Both the position numbers and the translations under genes were made by a program. Source: Paracandidimonas soli (GTDB lineage Bacteria > Pseudomonadota > Gammaproteobacteria > Burkholderiales > Burkholderiaceae_B). From it: a DNA stretch of 64,000 bases. The stretch is taken from contig NZ_SMBX01000002.1 of the NCBI RefSeq assembly GCF_004342005.1, positions 558,001-622,000 of the forward strand, given 5' to 3'. Shown here piece after piece: positions 54,653 through 63,279 of this stretch. The notes under the pieces were generated by a model that was not told the origin of the DNA, did no database searches, and saw only the letters and a list, made by a program, of their open reading frames with translations. Position 1 is the first letter of the stretch, and each line of letters starts with the position of its first letter.

Positions 54653-55492
54653 TCAGGGTTTGGCCGCCTGGCGGTACAGGGGTTCAACCCTGGCCGCCGC
54701 CTGTTCCAGATCGGCGATGCGGGTCGCGGAAGACGGGTGCGTCGACAGTATTTCAGGCTGCGAGCCGCCTCCCAGCTGCGCCATCTTGCGCCACAGGCTC
54801 ACGGCGGCATGAGGATCGTAGCCGGCCCGGGCGGCCAGCTCGACACCCATGCGGTCCGCTTCGGTTTCATGCGTGCGGCTGCCGGGCAGCGTGAACATTA
54901 CCTCGCTCAGGTTCTGGCCCAGGTCCATGGCCGCCCCGCTGCCGGTAACCGCCGACAGCACCGCCAGTCCCAGGCCGGCCGCCATCTGCTGCGAGACGCG
55001 TTCGCGCGCATGCTCGCGCAGGGCATGCGCCATTTCGTGCCCGATAATGGCCGCCAGCTCGGCATCGGTCGGCTTGATCTTCTGGATCAGCCCGGTATAG
55101 ACGGCCATTTTCCCGCCCGGCATGCACCAGGCGTTGACCTCGTCGGAATGCAGTACATTGATTTCCCATTGCCAGGACTGCGCATCCGGGCGGAACACGC
55201 CCACCTGCCTGATGAGGCGCTGCGCGATGTTGCGCACACGCTGCGTCTGCCCGGCATCGACATTCAGCGCCTTCTGCGCCTTGGCCTGGGACAGCATCTG
55301 GGCGTACTGGGCGCTGGCCTCTTGCTGCAAGGCGGCCTCGGAAACGCCGCTGGCCATGTATTGCTTGCGGTCAATGCCAATATCGCCGCCCGCCGTCGTC
55401 TGCACAACGGAGCAGCCCGAAGCCAGCACGGCGGCCGCCAACACCATTACGCGGATTCCGGCACCGCAACACCGTTTGACTGAAAGCTGCAC
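54653..55492 (-). CDS. M48-family metalloprotease lipoprotein
   Basis: 279 residues. The lipoprotein signal ends at LAAAVLASGC. The zinc motif HEMAH is in AAIIGHEMAHALREHARERV, with the third ligand Glu in HETEADRMGVELAARAGYDP and a C-terminal HPSSATRIADLEQ typical of the YcaL/LoiP group. These outer-membrane or periplasmic proteases take part in envelope quality control. The start is a GTG at 55492 with AAGGAG seven nt upstream. A weak CGGCCG stem (54587-54601) follows the stop region. aroC lies upstream across 105 nt that contain a dispersed repeat. Confidence 0.9.
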   Translation of the reverse strand: MQLSVKRCCGAGIRVMVLAAAVLASGCSVVQTTAGGDIGIDRKQYMASGVSEAALQQEASAQYAQMLSQAKAQKALNVDAGQTQRVRNIAQRLIRQVGVFRPDAQSWQWEINVLHSDEVNAWCMPGGKMAVYTGLIQKIKPTDAELAAIIGHEMAHALREHARERVSQQMAAGLGLAVLSAVTGSGAAMDLGQNLSEVMFTLPGSRTHETEADRMGVELAARAGYDPHAAVSLWRKMAQLGGGSQPEILSTHPSSATRIADLEQAAARVEPLYRQAAKP

Positions 55493-55528
55493 GATGCATC
55501 TCCTTCATCAAAAATACCTTCCTGGGCC

Positions 55529-55600
55529 GCGGCGCCGTATGAACACGGCCTCGCTTGGCCTCGTCGCGAACGGCGAGGCTTGCGCCTGGGCGCGTGGTCA
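55529..55600 (-). repeat. Stop-codon-linked dispersed repeat, copy at aroC
   Basis: 72 nt, 66 identical to the copy at 56888-56959. On the sense strand it starts with the TGA of aroC. It contains a 9-bp hairpin around CGAA (55558-55579), with one G-U pair that is a Watson-Crick pair in the other copy, so the fold is kept despite base changes. Confidence 0.85.
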
Positions 55601-56659
55601 GTTGCCCGTCTGCGCCCGATGACGCAAGGCGTGGTCCATCAGCACAATGGCCAGCAACGCCTCGGCGATCGGCGTGGCGCGGATGCCGACGCACGGATCA
55701 TGGCGGCCCAGCGTCTGCACCTGCACGGGCTCTCCCGCGCGATTGATGGAACGGCGCTCGATGCGGATGCTGGACGTCGGCTTGATGGCCAGCGAAACGG
55801 TAATGTCCTGCCCCGAGGAGATGCCGCCCAGCACGCCCCCGGCGTGATTGCTGAGAAAACCTTCCGGCGTCAGCTCGTCGCCATGCTCGGAACCGCGCTG
55901 CGTCACGCAATCGAAGCCGGCGCCGATGGATACGCCCTTGACGGCATTGAGCCCCATCATTGCATGCGCGATATCGGCATCCAGGCGGTCATAGATGGGC
56001 TCGCCCCAGCCGGCGGGCACGGACTCCGCCACGACTTCGATGCGGGCGCCGATGGAGTCGCCGTCCTTGCGCAGGCTGTCCATATAGGCTTCCAGCTCGG
56101 GGACGATTTCGGCGTTGGGCGCATAGAACGGGTTTTCGCCAACCTCGTCCCAGCTCTTGAACGGGATGGCGGTTGGGCCGAGCTGGCTCATGTAGCCGCG
56201 GATGCGCACGCCGGCGTGCTGCTGCAGCCAGGCCTTGGCGATGGCGCCTGCGGCGACGGTGGGCGCGGTCAGGCGCGCGGATGAACGCCCGCCGCCGCGC
56301 GGATCGCGCACGCCGAACTTGCGCCAATAGGTATAGTCGGCATGCCCCGGACGGAAAGTGTCCAGGATGTTGCCGTAGTCCTTGCTGCGCGCATCCATGT
56401 TGCGGATAAGCAGCCCGATGGGCGTGCCCGTGGTCACGCCTTCGTAGATGCCGGACAGTATCTCCACCTGGTCCGTTTCCTGGCGCTGCGTCACGTGGCG
56501 CGACGTGCCGGGGCGGCGGCGATCCAGCTCTTTCTGGATGTCTTCCCGCGTCAGGGCCAGTCCCGGCGGACAGCCGTCGACCACGGCGCCGATGGCGGGG
56601 CCGTGGGATTCGCCGAAGTTGGTGACGCGAAAGAACTGACCCAAGCTGTTACCTGACAT
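55598..56659 (-). CDS. aroC: Chorismate synthase
   Basis: 353 residues: [20 protein letters not shown] at the start, [20 protein letters not shown], and the signature [23 protein letters not shown]-dependent, it converts EPSP to chorismate, the common precursor of aromatic compounds. ATG 56659 gives the standard N-terminus. The TGA stop is the first codon of a dispersed 72-bp repeat. selO, upstream, ends in another copy of the same repeat. Confidence 0.97.
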   Translation of the reverse strand: MSGNSLGQFFRVTNFGESHGPAIGAVVDGCPPGLALTREDIQKELDRRRPGTSRHVTQRQETDQVEILSGIYEGVTTGTPIGLLIRNMDARSKDYGNILDTFRPGHADYTYWRKFGVRDPRGGGRSSARLTAPTVAAGAIAKAWLQQHAGVRIRGYMSQLGPTAIPFKSWDEVGENPFYAPNAEIVPELEAYMDSLRKDGDSIGARIEVVAESVPAGWGEPIYDRLDADIAHAMMGLNAVKGVSIGAGFDCVTQRGSEHGDELTPEGFLSNHAGGVLGGISSGQDITVSLAIKPTSSIRIERRSINRAGEPVQVQTLGRHDPCVGIRATPIAEALLAIVLMDHALRHRAQTGN

Positions 56660-56839
56660 GAAGATCGACCCAGGCGGCGGCAAGCCGCGCCGAAAAGTGA
56701 TTCCGCCGCAGCGCGGAACCATATGAACACAAGGAAAAATCAGGAAACGATTATAGACGACAGCGCCCGTCCATAGCGCTTCGGGAAGGCGATCGCGAAA
56801 ACGCCATCAGCCTGCGTTGCGCGCCGCCTTCCATGAGTC

Positions 56840-56861
56840 GCTCCCGACTGAAGTCGGGAGC
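56840..56861. other. Perfect hairpin in the aroC-selO gap
   Basis: GCTCCCGACT-GA-AGTCGGGAGC, a 10-bp stem with a 2-nt loop. The gap 56660-56956 (297 nt) has no gene; it holds this hairpin, the repeat at 56881-56959 and an ATATGAACAC motif at 56711-56720 like one inside the repeat. It resembles end hairpins of IS200/IS605 elements, but no transposase trace is seen. Confidence 0.55.
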
Positions 56862-56880
56862 TTCCTCGCCACAATACGGG

Positions 56881-56959
56881 GGCGCCTGCGGCGCCGTATG
56901 AACACTGCCTCGCTTGAGCTCGTCGTGAACGACGAGGCTTGCGCTTGGGCGCGTGGTCA
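56881..56959 (-). repeat. Stop-codon-linked dispersed repeat, copy at selO
   Basis: Sense strand runs from the TGA of selO (56959) through CCACGCGCCCAAGCGCAAGC, then a perfect 7-bp hairpin (CTCGTCG/CGACGAG, 56919-56936). It ends with GGCGCC-GCA-GGCGCC, a second hairpin (56881-56895). The 72 nt at 56888-56959 are 92 percent identical to the aroC copy. Confidence 0.88.
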
Positions 56960-58510
56960 GGAGGAGCAACTGACCGACAAATCCGCCGCCCAGTCCGGCG
57001 GCAGCGCCGCATACGATTCGCGGCCCGGCACTTCCGTATAAGGATCGCGCAGCAAGCGCATCAGGGTTTCGATTTCCGACGCGTCGCCCTGCTGCGCGAC
57101 CCGTATCGCCTGCTCGGCCAGGTGGTTGCGCAGCACATACAGTGGATTGGCGCGCCGCATGGCCTCGATGCGTTCCTGCGCGGGCCTGGCTTCGCGGGCC
57201 AGGCGCTCCCGATACTGCGCCAGCCACTGCCGCGCCTCCTCCGGCTCGGGCGACAGCTCCAGCCATTCGTCCGGGCGCTCCGGCGCCTCGGCCAGCCTGC
57301 GGAAGGAGAGCGTAAAATCCATCCTGCCGTTGTGCAGCAGGCTCCACCAGTCGTCCAGCAGTTGCGCGTCGCCCTCCTCCCACCGCAGCAGACCGAATTT
57401 CCTGCGCATATTGTCGCGATAGGCCTGCAGGAACAGGGGCTCGAACCGCTGCAGCCGGTCCTTCAGCGCATCGGGCTTCGCGCCCAGCGCAATCAGGCCG
57501 CCCGCCAGCCGGTACAGATTCCACAGCGCGACGCTGGGCTGCCGGTTCCAGGCATAGCGTCCCTGGGTATCGCTGTGATTGCACACATGCCCGGCATGGA
57601 AGGCATCCATGAAGCCGTAAGGCCCATAATCGATCGTCAGCCCCAGGATCGACATATTGTCGGTATTCATGACGCCATGGCAAAACCCCGCCGTCTGCCA
57701 GTCCGCCACCATGACGGCCGTGCGGCGGACGACCTCGTCCAGGAAACGCAGCACAACGCCTTCCTGCCCCGGGACATCGCCGGACGGCGCACCCCGGCAT
57801 TCCGGATAGAACCTGTCCACGACATAATCGAACAGGGCCTGCAGCGGCTCCGGCTGCCCCGACCAGTGTTCGAACGTCCCGAAGCGGACGAAGGTAGGCG
57901 ATACACGCGTGACGATGGCGGCCGTTTCCACGGTTTCCCGGTAGACGGGATCATCGGAAACCACCAGGGCCAGCGCCCGTGTCGTTGCAATACCCAGCCC
58001 GGCCATGGCTTCGCTGGCCAGGTATTCGCGCACCGAGGAGCGCAATACCGCCCTGCCGTCTCCCATGCGCGAATAAGGCGTCCTGCCCGCCCCCTTGAGC
58101 TGGAGCTCCAGCATTCCGCCGTCCCGGGCTGGCACTTCGCCGAGCAGATGAGCCCTGCCGTCACCCAGCTGCCCCGCCCAGATGCCGAACTGATGGCCGC
58201 TGTAGACCGCGGCCAGCGTCTTGCCGCCGTTCAGGGGGCGCTGCCCGGAGCAGACCTCCAGGAAGTCCGGCTGCCGCAAAGCCTGCTCCGACAGGCCTAT
58301 CATGGCCGCCACTTCGGCGTTGGCATGCAGCAGGCGCGGATCGTTCAGGGGGCGCGCCTGCTGCCGAGTGTAGAACTCGGGAGGCAGGCCGGCATAGCTG
58401 TTTTCCGCCTGCAATTGCAGGATCGAGCCCTTCAATGCAAAGGCCGGACGCCCGCCGCATCCATCCGCCTGCGGCGCCAAAGCGCCTTCCCGCAGGGCCT
58501 GGCTGTTCAT
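56957..58510 (-). CDS. selO: SelO/YdiU family protein AMPylator (pseudokinase)
   Basis: 517 residues, SelO family: FYTRQQARPLNDPRLLHANA, SGHQFGIWAGQLGDGRAHLL (start of the kinase-like fold), LVVSDDPVYRETVETAAI, GVMNTDNMSILGLTIDYGPY with the metal-binding Asn/Asp, and a C-terminal NPLYVLRNHLAEQAI. SelO transfers AMP from ATP to Ser/Thr/Tyr of other proteins and is linked to redox stress. The bacterial enzyme ends in Cys-containing residues near the stop; here the tail reads LSVSCSS. The start overlaps the stop of the upstream DUF2069 gene by 4 nt. Confidence 0.95.
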   Translation of the reverse strand: MNSQALREGALAPQADGCGGRPAFALKGSILQLQAENSYAGLPPEFYTRQQARPLNDPRLLHANAEVAAMIGLSEQALRQPDFLEVCSGQRPLNGGKTLAAVYSGHQFGIWAGQLGDGRAHLLGEVPARDGGMLELQLKGAGRTPYSRMGDGRAVLRSSVREYLASEAMAGLGIATTRALALVVSDDPVYRETVETAAIVTRVSPTFVRFGTFEHWSGQPEPLQALFDYVVDRFYPECRGAPSGDVPGQEGVVLRFLDEVVRRTAVMVADWQTAGFCHGVMNTDNMSILGLTIDYGPYGFMDAFHAGHVCNHSDTQGRYAWNRQPSVALWNLYRLAGGLIALGAKPDALKDRLQRFEPLFLQAYRDNMRRKFGLLRWEEGDAQLLDDWWSLLHNGRMDFTLSFRRLAEAPERPDEWLELSPEPEEARQWLAQYRERLAREARPAQERIEAMRRANPLYVLRNHLAEQAIRVAQQGDASEIETLMRLLRDPYTEVPGRESYAALPPDWAADLSVSCSS

Positions 58511-58941
58511 GAGCCCTGCTCCAGGGCCTCGGCCCGCCGCCGTTCCCGTTCTTTCCGTTCCTGCTCTTTCTTGCGCGCCTTCGCCGCCAGCTTGGCAGGA
58601 CGCAGATAGCACAGCGCGCATACGTAGAACGTGAAGGACAGCACGATCTCCCCCCAGGCCATCAGGGCGGACGTCGGATTGGGGTCCGAATAGGCGCGCA
58701 CGACGCCTTCCATGAGGTACAGCAGGATCAGCATGCAGGCCCACTGCATGGTGTAGACGCGTCCCTTCAGCACGCCGCCCAGCGGCAGCATCAGCGGCAG
58801 CACCTTGAGCGCAAGATAGGACCCGCCGGGCCGCAACGGCGCCACTGCCATTTCCCAGGCAAGACACCAGACGATCAACAACACCAGGCTCGCCGACGCG
58901 ATACGGTACAGGAGTGGATTCAGGACAGGTTCGGAGTTCAT
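58507..58941 (-). CDS. DUF2069 inner-membrane protein
   Basis: 144 residues with about four transmembrane helices (LVLLIVWCLAWEM, LALKVLPLMLPLGGVL, MQWACMLILLYLMEGVV, IVLSFTFYVCALCYL) and a very basic/acidic cytoplasmic tail (KARKKEQERKERERRR). The KVLPLM-GRVYTMQWA pattern is that of DUF2069, function unknown. It is translationally coupled to selO. ATG 58941 is preferred since the longer frame would add residues not typical of the family and overlap the divergent gene's leader. Confidence 0.82.
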   Translation of the reverse strand: MNSEPVLNPLLYRIASASLVLLIVWCLAWEMAVAPLRPGGSYLALKVLPLMLPLGGVLKGRVYTMQWACMLILLYLMEGVVRAYSDPNPTSALMAWGEIVLSFTFYVCALCYLRPAKLAAKARKKEQERKERERRRAEALEQGS

Positions 58942-59055
58942 ACTGGTATTATCACTCGAACAGGAGCAGCCGTGCACGCCGCCGCATTGCCATTCATCAT
59001 GCGACCCGGGCCCGGCGCGCTACAAATTGCATCAACCGGAGTCGAATCACCTGCC

Positions 59056-60420
59056 ATGACGGAAGACACGACCGACCTTCGCCCCGAAGACGGGACACAG
59101 CCCGCAGCCGAAAAGAAAAAACTCGCCAGGATAGATACCGGCAACCTGTCCGGCATGCTGCGCTACCTCGGCGCACGCGCCGCCGAGAAAAAACTGACCC
59201 AGGTGGCTTCCAGCCTGACCTTCACCACAGTGCTGGCCACGGTACCGATGCTTGCGGTCGTTCTGTCGCTCTTTACCGCCTTTCCCCTGTTCAGCGAATT
59301 CAGGAGCGCGCTGGAGGCCTTCCTGGCCGACGGACTGATGCCGCCCGCCGTTTCCGAGAACGTCATGCGGTACCTAAACCTGTTCGCCGCGCAGGCATCC
59401 CGCCTGACCGCAATCGGCAGCCTGTTTCTGTTCGTGACGTCGATCTCGCTGATCATGACGATCGATCAGGCCTTCAACAATATATGGCAGGTGCGCCAGC
59501 AGCGGCCGCTGCGCCAGCGCATGCTCGTCTATTGGGCCATCCTGTCGCTCGGCCCGCTTCTCGTGGGAGCCAGCCTGTGGGCTACCGCGCTCCTGGCGCG
59601 GGAATCGCTGGGGCGCATCGGCGATCTGCCAGCCATCGTCAGCTTTGCGCTGTCCTTCGTCCCTGTCGTCGTGGCGGGGCTCGCCCTGGCGGCGCTGTTC
59701 GTGTCGGTGCCCAACCGCCATGTGAAATGGCGCGACGCCCTGGTCGGCGGCATGTTCACATCTATCGTGCTGGAGATCATGAAGGCGGGATTCGCCTATT
59801 ACCTGACCCGCTTTCCTTCCTATACCGTCATTTACGGCGCCTTCGCCACGCTACCCATCTTCCTGATGTGGATCTACCTGTCGTGGCTGGCCGTGCTTGC
59901 CGGCGCAACCATTACCGCCACCCTGCCATCCCTGCGCCAGCGCCACTGGCTTTCGGCGGCAAGGCCCGGAGACGGCTTTCTCGATGCCATCGCCGTGCTT
60001 TCGCTGCTGTGGCAGGCGCAGCAGCGGCAACAGCCTGGCCGGGGCCTGCAGTCCCTGGCCGACGAACTGCAGTGCGACACCAATGTGCTTGGCGGCATCC
60101 TCGATACCCTGAAGCGGCTTGGCTACGTCATGGATTCGCCAGAAAAGAACGACGACCGCTGGTTCCTGTCCTGCGACCCCGCTCAAATCGGCGTCACTCC
60201 CATCATCGACACACTGCTGCTGGACAGCCGCCGAGCGCGCGGCATGCTGCCCGCGGTGCCGCTGAACGAACTGCTGGCGCACGAGCTGTCGCCGCATGGA
60301 GAGCCCGAATACACGCTGGCGGAATGGTTTACGGGCCCCGCCACGGCCGGCCTCCTCTCACAAGTGGATACATATAAAGCCGATAGGCCTGTCCGATCCC
60401 GCGCAATTGATGCAAAATAA
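59056..60420 (+). CDS. YihY-family inner-membrane protein
   Basis: About 454 residues. A polar N-terminus (about 40) precedes a six-helix YihY/BrkB membrane domain (QVASSLTFTTVLATVPMLAV, ISLIMTIDQAFNNIWQVRQ, GGMFTSIVLEIMKAGFAYYL) and a C-terminal cytoplasmic extension of about 130 residues with a winged-helix-like region (RQQPGRGLQSLADELQCDTN). The family was once called RNase BN but is not that nuclease; its function is unclear. An upstream in-frame ATG at 58972 is also possible. Divergent from the DUF2069 gene. Confidence 0.88.
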   Translation: MTEDTTDLRPEDGTQPAAEKKKLARIDTGNLSGMLRYLGARAAEKKLTQVASSLTFTTVLATVPMLAVVLSLFTAFPLFSEFRSALEAFLADGLMPPAVSENVMRYLNLFAAQASRLTAIGSLFLFVTSISLIMTIDQAFNNIWQVRQQRPLRQRMLVYWAILSLGPLLVGASLWATALLARESLGRIGDLPAIVSFALSFVPVVVAGLALAALFVSVPNRHVKWRDALVGGMFTSIVLEIMKAGFAYYLTRFPSYTVIYGAFATLPIFLMWIYLSWLAVLAGATITATLPSLRQRHWLSAARPGDGFLDAIAVLSLLWQAQQRQQPGRGLQSLADELQCDTNVLGGILDTLKRLGYVMDSPEKNDDRWFLSCDPAQIGVTPIIDTLLLDSRRARGMLPAVPLNELLAHELSPHGEPEYTLAEWFTGPATAGLLSQVDTYKADRPVRSRAIDAK

Positions 60421-60482
60421 CAAGCGTTAAGCACCGTGTCAGAAATCAAAGCGCCATATAAAACAACAAATGGGGAATCATC

Positions 60483-60944
60483 ATGCTGAAAGTCAGTGAA
60501 ATCCTGCAAGTCAAGGGAGATACGCTGTATACGGCGACACCGGATACGCCTGTCGCCGAAGCTATCCAGACCATGAACCAGTACGATATCGGCTCGCTCG
60601 TCATCATGGACCATGGGCGGCTTACCGGCATGCTCTCCTTCCGCGAAATCATCAAGCACCTCAGCGCGAACGACTGTGCCGTCGGAAGCGCCACGATCAG
60701 CAGCATCATGGACAGCGCTCCGGTCATCGTGTCGCCGGACACCGATGCCGACAAGCTGCGTCGCCTGATGCTGGAAAAGCACGCGCGCTATGTCCCCGTC
60801 ATGGAAGGCCCCATGCTGCTCGGCGTGATCTCGTTCTATGACGTGGCCCAGGCCGTCGTGTCCGCCCAGGAGTTCGAGAACAACATGCTCAAGGCCTATA
60901 TCCGCGACTGGCCGGTGGGCGACGAAGAAGCGTCAAGCAACTGA
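60483..60944 (+). CDS. Two-CBS-domain protein
   Basis: 153 residues made of a CBS pair: first from VSEILQVKGDTLYTATPDTP to MLSFREIIKHL, second from ISSIMDSAPVIVSPDTDADK to VISFYDVAQAVV. CBS pairs bind adenine nucleotides or SAM and regulate partners; no partner is fused. GGGGA precedes the ATG. It is 62 nt after the YihY-family gene on the same strand and its stop is 1 nt from the convergent dusA stop. Confidence 0.92.
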   Translation: MLKVSEILQVKGDTLYTATPDTPVAEAIQTMNQYDIGSLVIMDHGRLTGMLSFREIIKHLSANDCAVGSATISSIMDSAPVIVSPDTDADKLRRLMLEKHARYVPVMEGPMLLGVISFYDVAQAVVSAQEFENNMLKAYIRDWPVGDEEASSN

Positions 60945-60945
60945 G

Positions 60946-61950
60946 CTACTGCTCTTGCGCCCGGGAAGCCGCCTTGAGCTCTTCCCAGGCCGCAAGCAGC
61001 AGTCCGGGATCGTTCGCCGCCAGCGATTGCGCATCCGACAGGCGCTGGCGCCAGCGCCGCGCCCCCGGGCGTCCCAGGGACCAGTCCAGCATCGAGCGCA
61101 GCACCAGGCGCATCGGCGTTCCCTCCGCCACCCGCCGCGCCGCATAGGCCGCCATGGCCGTCACGACGGCATCCCCGTCGATCTCCCGGGCATCAGGCTC
61201 CAGCGCCAGCCACAACCGGGTCAGGACGGCGGGATCATGCCATGCCGCCCTTCCCAGCATCACGCCATCGAACGTCTCCAGGTAACAGCGCGATTGCTCC
61301 ACCGTTGCAATGCCGCCGTTCAGCACGAAAACGCTGTCGGGAAAATCCCGCTTCAATTGCGCCGCGCGGTCGTAGCGCAGCGGCGGGATCTCCCGGTTGT
61401 CCTTGGGCGACAAGCCTTTCAGCACCGCGTTCCTGGCGTGCACGATGAAAACCCTGCAGCCTGCCTCGTGCAGCGTGCCGACAAAGTCGCGGACGAACGC
61501 GTAGGAATCCTCGTAGTCCAGCCCCAGCCGATGCTTGACCGTGACCGGGACGCTTACGGCGTCCTGCATCGCCCGCACGCAGTCCGCAACCAGCGACGGG
61601 CTTGCCATCAGGCAGGCGCCGAACGCGCCGCGCTGGACCCTGTCCGACGGGCACCCGCAATTGAGGTTGATTTCATCGTAGCCGGCCTCGGCCCCGATCC
61701 TGGCCGCGCGCACCAGATCCCCGGGCTCGCTGCCGCCCAGCTGCAAGGCAACCGGGTGCTCGGCCTCGTCGAACGCCAGATGCCTTGCCGCATTGCCGTG
61801 CAGGACCGCGCCCGTGGACAGCATCTCGGTATAAAGCCTGGCCCTGGGATGCAGCAGGCGATGGAAATAGCGGCAATGACGATCGGTCACGTCGATCATC
61901 GGAGCGACGCATACCCGCCATGAAGCGGGCTGCAGCGGCTGGCTGGACAT
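60946..61950 (-). CDS. dusA: tRNA-dihydrouridine(20/20a) synthase
   Basis: 334 residues, DusA branch: VAPMIDVTDRHCRYFHRLLH, ARLYTEMLSTGAVLHG, the active-site NLNCGCPSDRVQRGAFGACL (Cys100 in GCP) and FVLNGGIATVEQ for FMN phosphate. It reduces uridine 20/20a in tRNA D-loops. It diverges from lexA over about 165 nt that contain the SOS box, and its 3' end abuts the CBS gene. Confidence 0.95.
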   Translation of the reverse strand: MSSQPLQPASWRVCVAPMIDVTDRHCRYFHRLLHPRARLYTEMLSTGAVLHGNAARHLAFDEAEHPVALQLGGSEPGDLVRAARIGAEAGYDEINLNCGCPSDRVQRGAFGACLMASPSLVADCVRAMQDAVSVPVTVKHRLGLDYEDSYAFVRDFVGTLHEAGCRVFIVHARNAVLKGLSPKDNREIPPLRYDRAAQLKRDFPDSVFVLNGGIATVEQSRCYLETFDGVMLGRAAWHDPAVLTRLWLALEPDAREIDGDAVVTAMAAYAARRVAEGTPMRLVLRSMLDWSLGRPGARRWRQRLSDAQSLAANDPGLLLAAWEELKAASRAQEQ

Positions 61951-62088
61951 TCAAAGACTTCCCGGAAAACACAGATTCAGGCCCGGATTTTATTGCCTTA
62001 TCGCCCATCGGCGCCATTTCTCCGCCGGATACGGAAATCATTGCGCACAATGGCTTGATCTTTTTGGCGCAGTGGCACACAATATCTG

Positions 62089-62104
62089 CTGTACAAATAT
62101 ACAG
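62089..62104. promoter_or_regulatory. LexA (SOS) box
   Basis: CTGT-ACAAATAT-ACAG fits the CTGT-N8-ACAG consensus exactly, 12 nt before the lexA ATG. It shows that lexA is autoregulated; the divergent dusA is more than 130 nt away. Confidence 0.92.
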
Positions 62105-62115
62105 TCTATCCAGCC

Positions 62116-62757
62116 ATGGCAATCAAGCTCACCCAGCGGCAGCAACAGGTTCTGGACCTCATACGCGGCACCATACTGCGCACCGGCTTCCCGCCGACCC
62201 GCGCCGAAATCGCGCAAAACCTGGGTTTCCGTTCGGCAAACGCCGCCGAAGACCACCTGAAGGCGCTGGCGCGCAAGGGCGCCATCATCCTGACGGCGGG
62301 AGCATCGCGCGGCATACGCCTGGCCGAAGACGCACCCGCGCACTCGCCGGCCCGGGAAGAACCCTCCTCCATCTGGACCCTGCCTCTCGTAGGCCGGGTC
62401 GCGGCCGGAAACCCCATTCTTGCTGCGGAACACGTCGAGCGCGAAATCGCCGTCGAGCCGTCCCTGTTCACCCAGCAGCCCGACTACCTTCTCCGGGTCA
62501 AGGGCTACAGCATGCGCGACGCGGGCATCCTCGATGGCGACCTGCTCGCCGTCAAACGCAGCCCGGAAGCCCGCAACGGCCAGATCGTCATCGCCCGCAT
62601 CGGCGACGAGGTCACGGTCAAGCGCTTTTCCCGTTCAGCGCGGCATATCGAGCTGCTGCCCGAAAACCCCGACTTCCAGCCCATCGTCGTGCAGCCCGAC
62701 GACGACTTTTCCCTGGAAGGCATCGCCGTAGGCCTGATCCGCTCCACCCCGCTCTGA
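62116..62757 (+). CDS. lexA: LexA repressor/protease
   Basis: 213 residues. N-terminal winged helix ([20 protein letters not shown], then [25 protein letters not shown]), self-cleavage site Ala97-Gly98 in GRVAAGNP, and catalytic Ser132 ([13 protein letters not shown]) and Lys169 (VTVKRFSR). It represses SOS genes and cleaves itself when RecA is activated. A consensus SOS box overlaps its promoter. Convergent with the hypothetical gene after 30 nt. Confidence 0.98.
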   Translation: MAIKLTQRQQQVLDLIRGTILRTGFPPTRAEIAQNLGFRSANAAEDHLKALARKGAIILTAGASRGIRLAEDAPAHSPAREEPSSIWTLPLVGRVAAGNPILAAEHVEREIAVEPSLFTQQPDYLLRVKGYSMRDAGILDGDLLAVKRSPEARNGQIVIARIGDEVTVKRFSRSARHIELLPENPDFQPIVVQPDDDFSLEGIAVGLIRSTPL

Positions 62758-62787
62758 CCCTGCCACGGTACGGCCGGCCTACGCCGG

Positions 62788-63249
62788 CTATTTCGGCATT
62801 TTCTTCCTGACATAGGCGACAAGGTCGCCTTTCACCGTCATGTGGCGGCATCTGTGATCCGCCAGGAAGACTTCCTTGTGCTCGACCGTCACCCCGGTCG
62901 CATCCACGCCGCTCCAATTGTCATATGACGCGTACACGCTATAGACGTGATCATCCTTGTGCAGCACGACGAGATAGCTGAGATACTGCCCGTAATTGTC
63001 CCAGGACCGGTACACGACCTTGCCGATCGGCATGCTGACTGCCGTCGAGGGACTGGCGTCGCCCTCCTTGCCGAATACGTATGACACTTGTCCCTGGTTT
63101 TCCGTCAGCCGGAAGTAAGCGCCCGTATCGCCCGCAATCTCGCAGGAAAGGATTTCTTCGGCACTTGCGGCGGACACCGTTACGGCAAACAGCAGACACG
63201 GCATCAAGGACAGGTAACGCACAACACTCCAGCTTTGCATGGTGATCAT
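62788..63249 (-). CDS. Secreted hypothetical protein
   Basis: 153 residues (150 if the in-frame ATG at 63240 is used). A signal peptide spans the segment to VTVSAASA. The mature part of about 120 residues has two cysteines (ILSCEIAG and DHRCRHM) near its two ends that could form a disulfide, and many aromatic residues (SWDNYGQYLSYLVVL, VYSVYASYDNW). I recognise no family. It lies between lexA (convergent) and rfbB (same strand, 30-nt gap). It may be exported to the periplasm. Confidence 0.7.
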   Translation of the reverse strand: MITMQSWSVVRYLSLMPCLLFAVTVSAASAEEILSCEIAGDTGAYFRLTENQGQVSYVFGKEGDASPSTAVSMPIGKVVYRSWDNYGQYLSYLVVLHKDDHVYSVYASYDNWSGVDATGVTVEHKEVFLADHRCRHMTVKGDLVAYVRKKMPK

Positions 63250-63279
63250 GCCGCAACCCGGATCGTTGCGGCCAATGCG

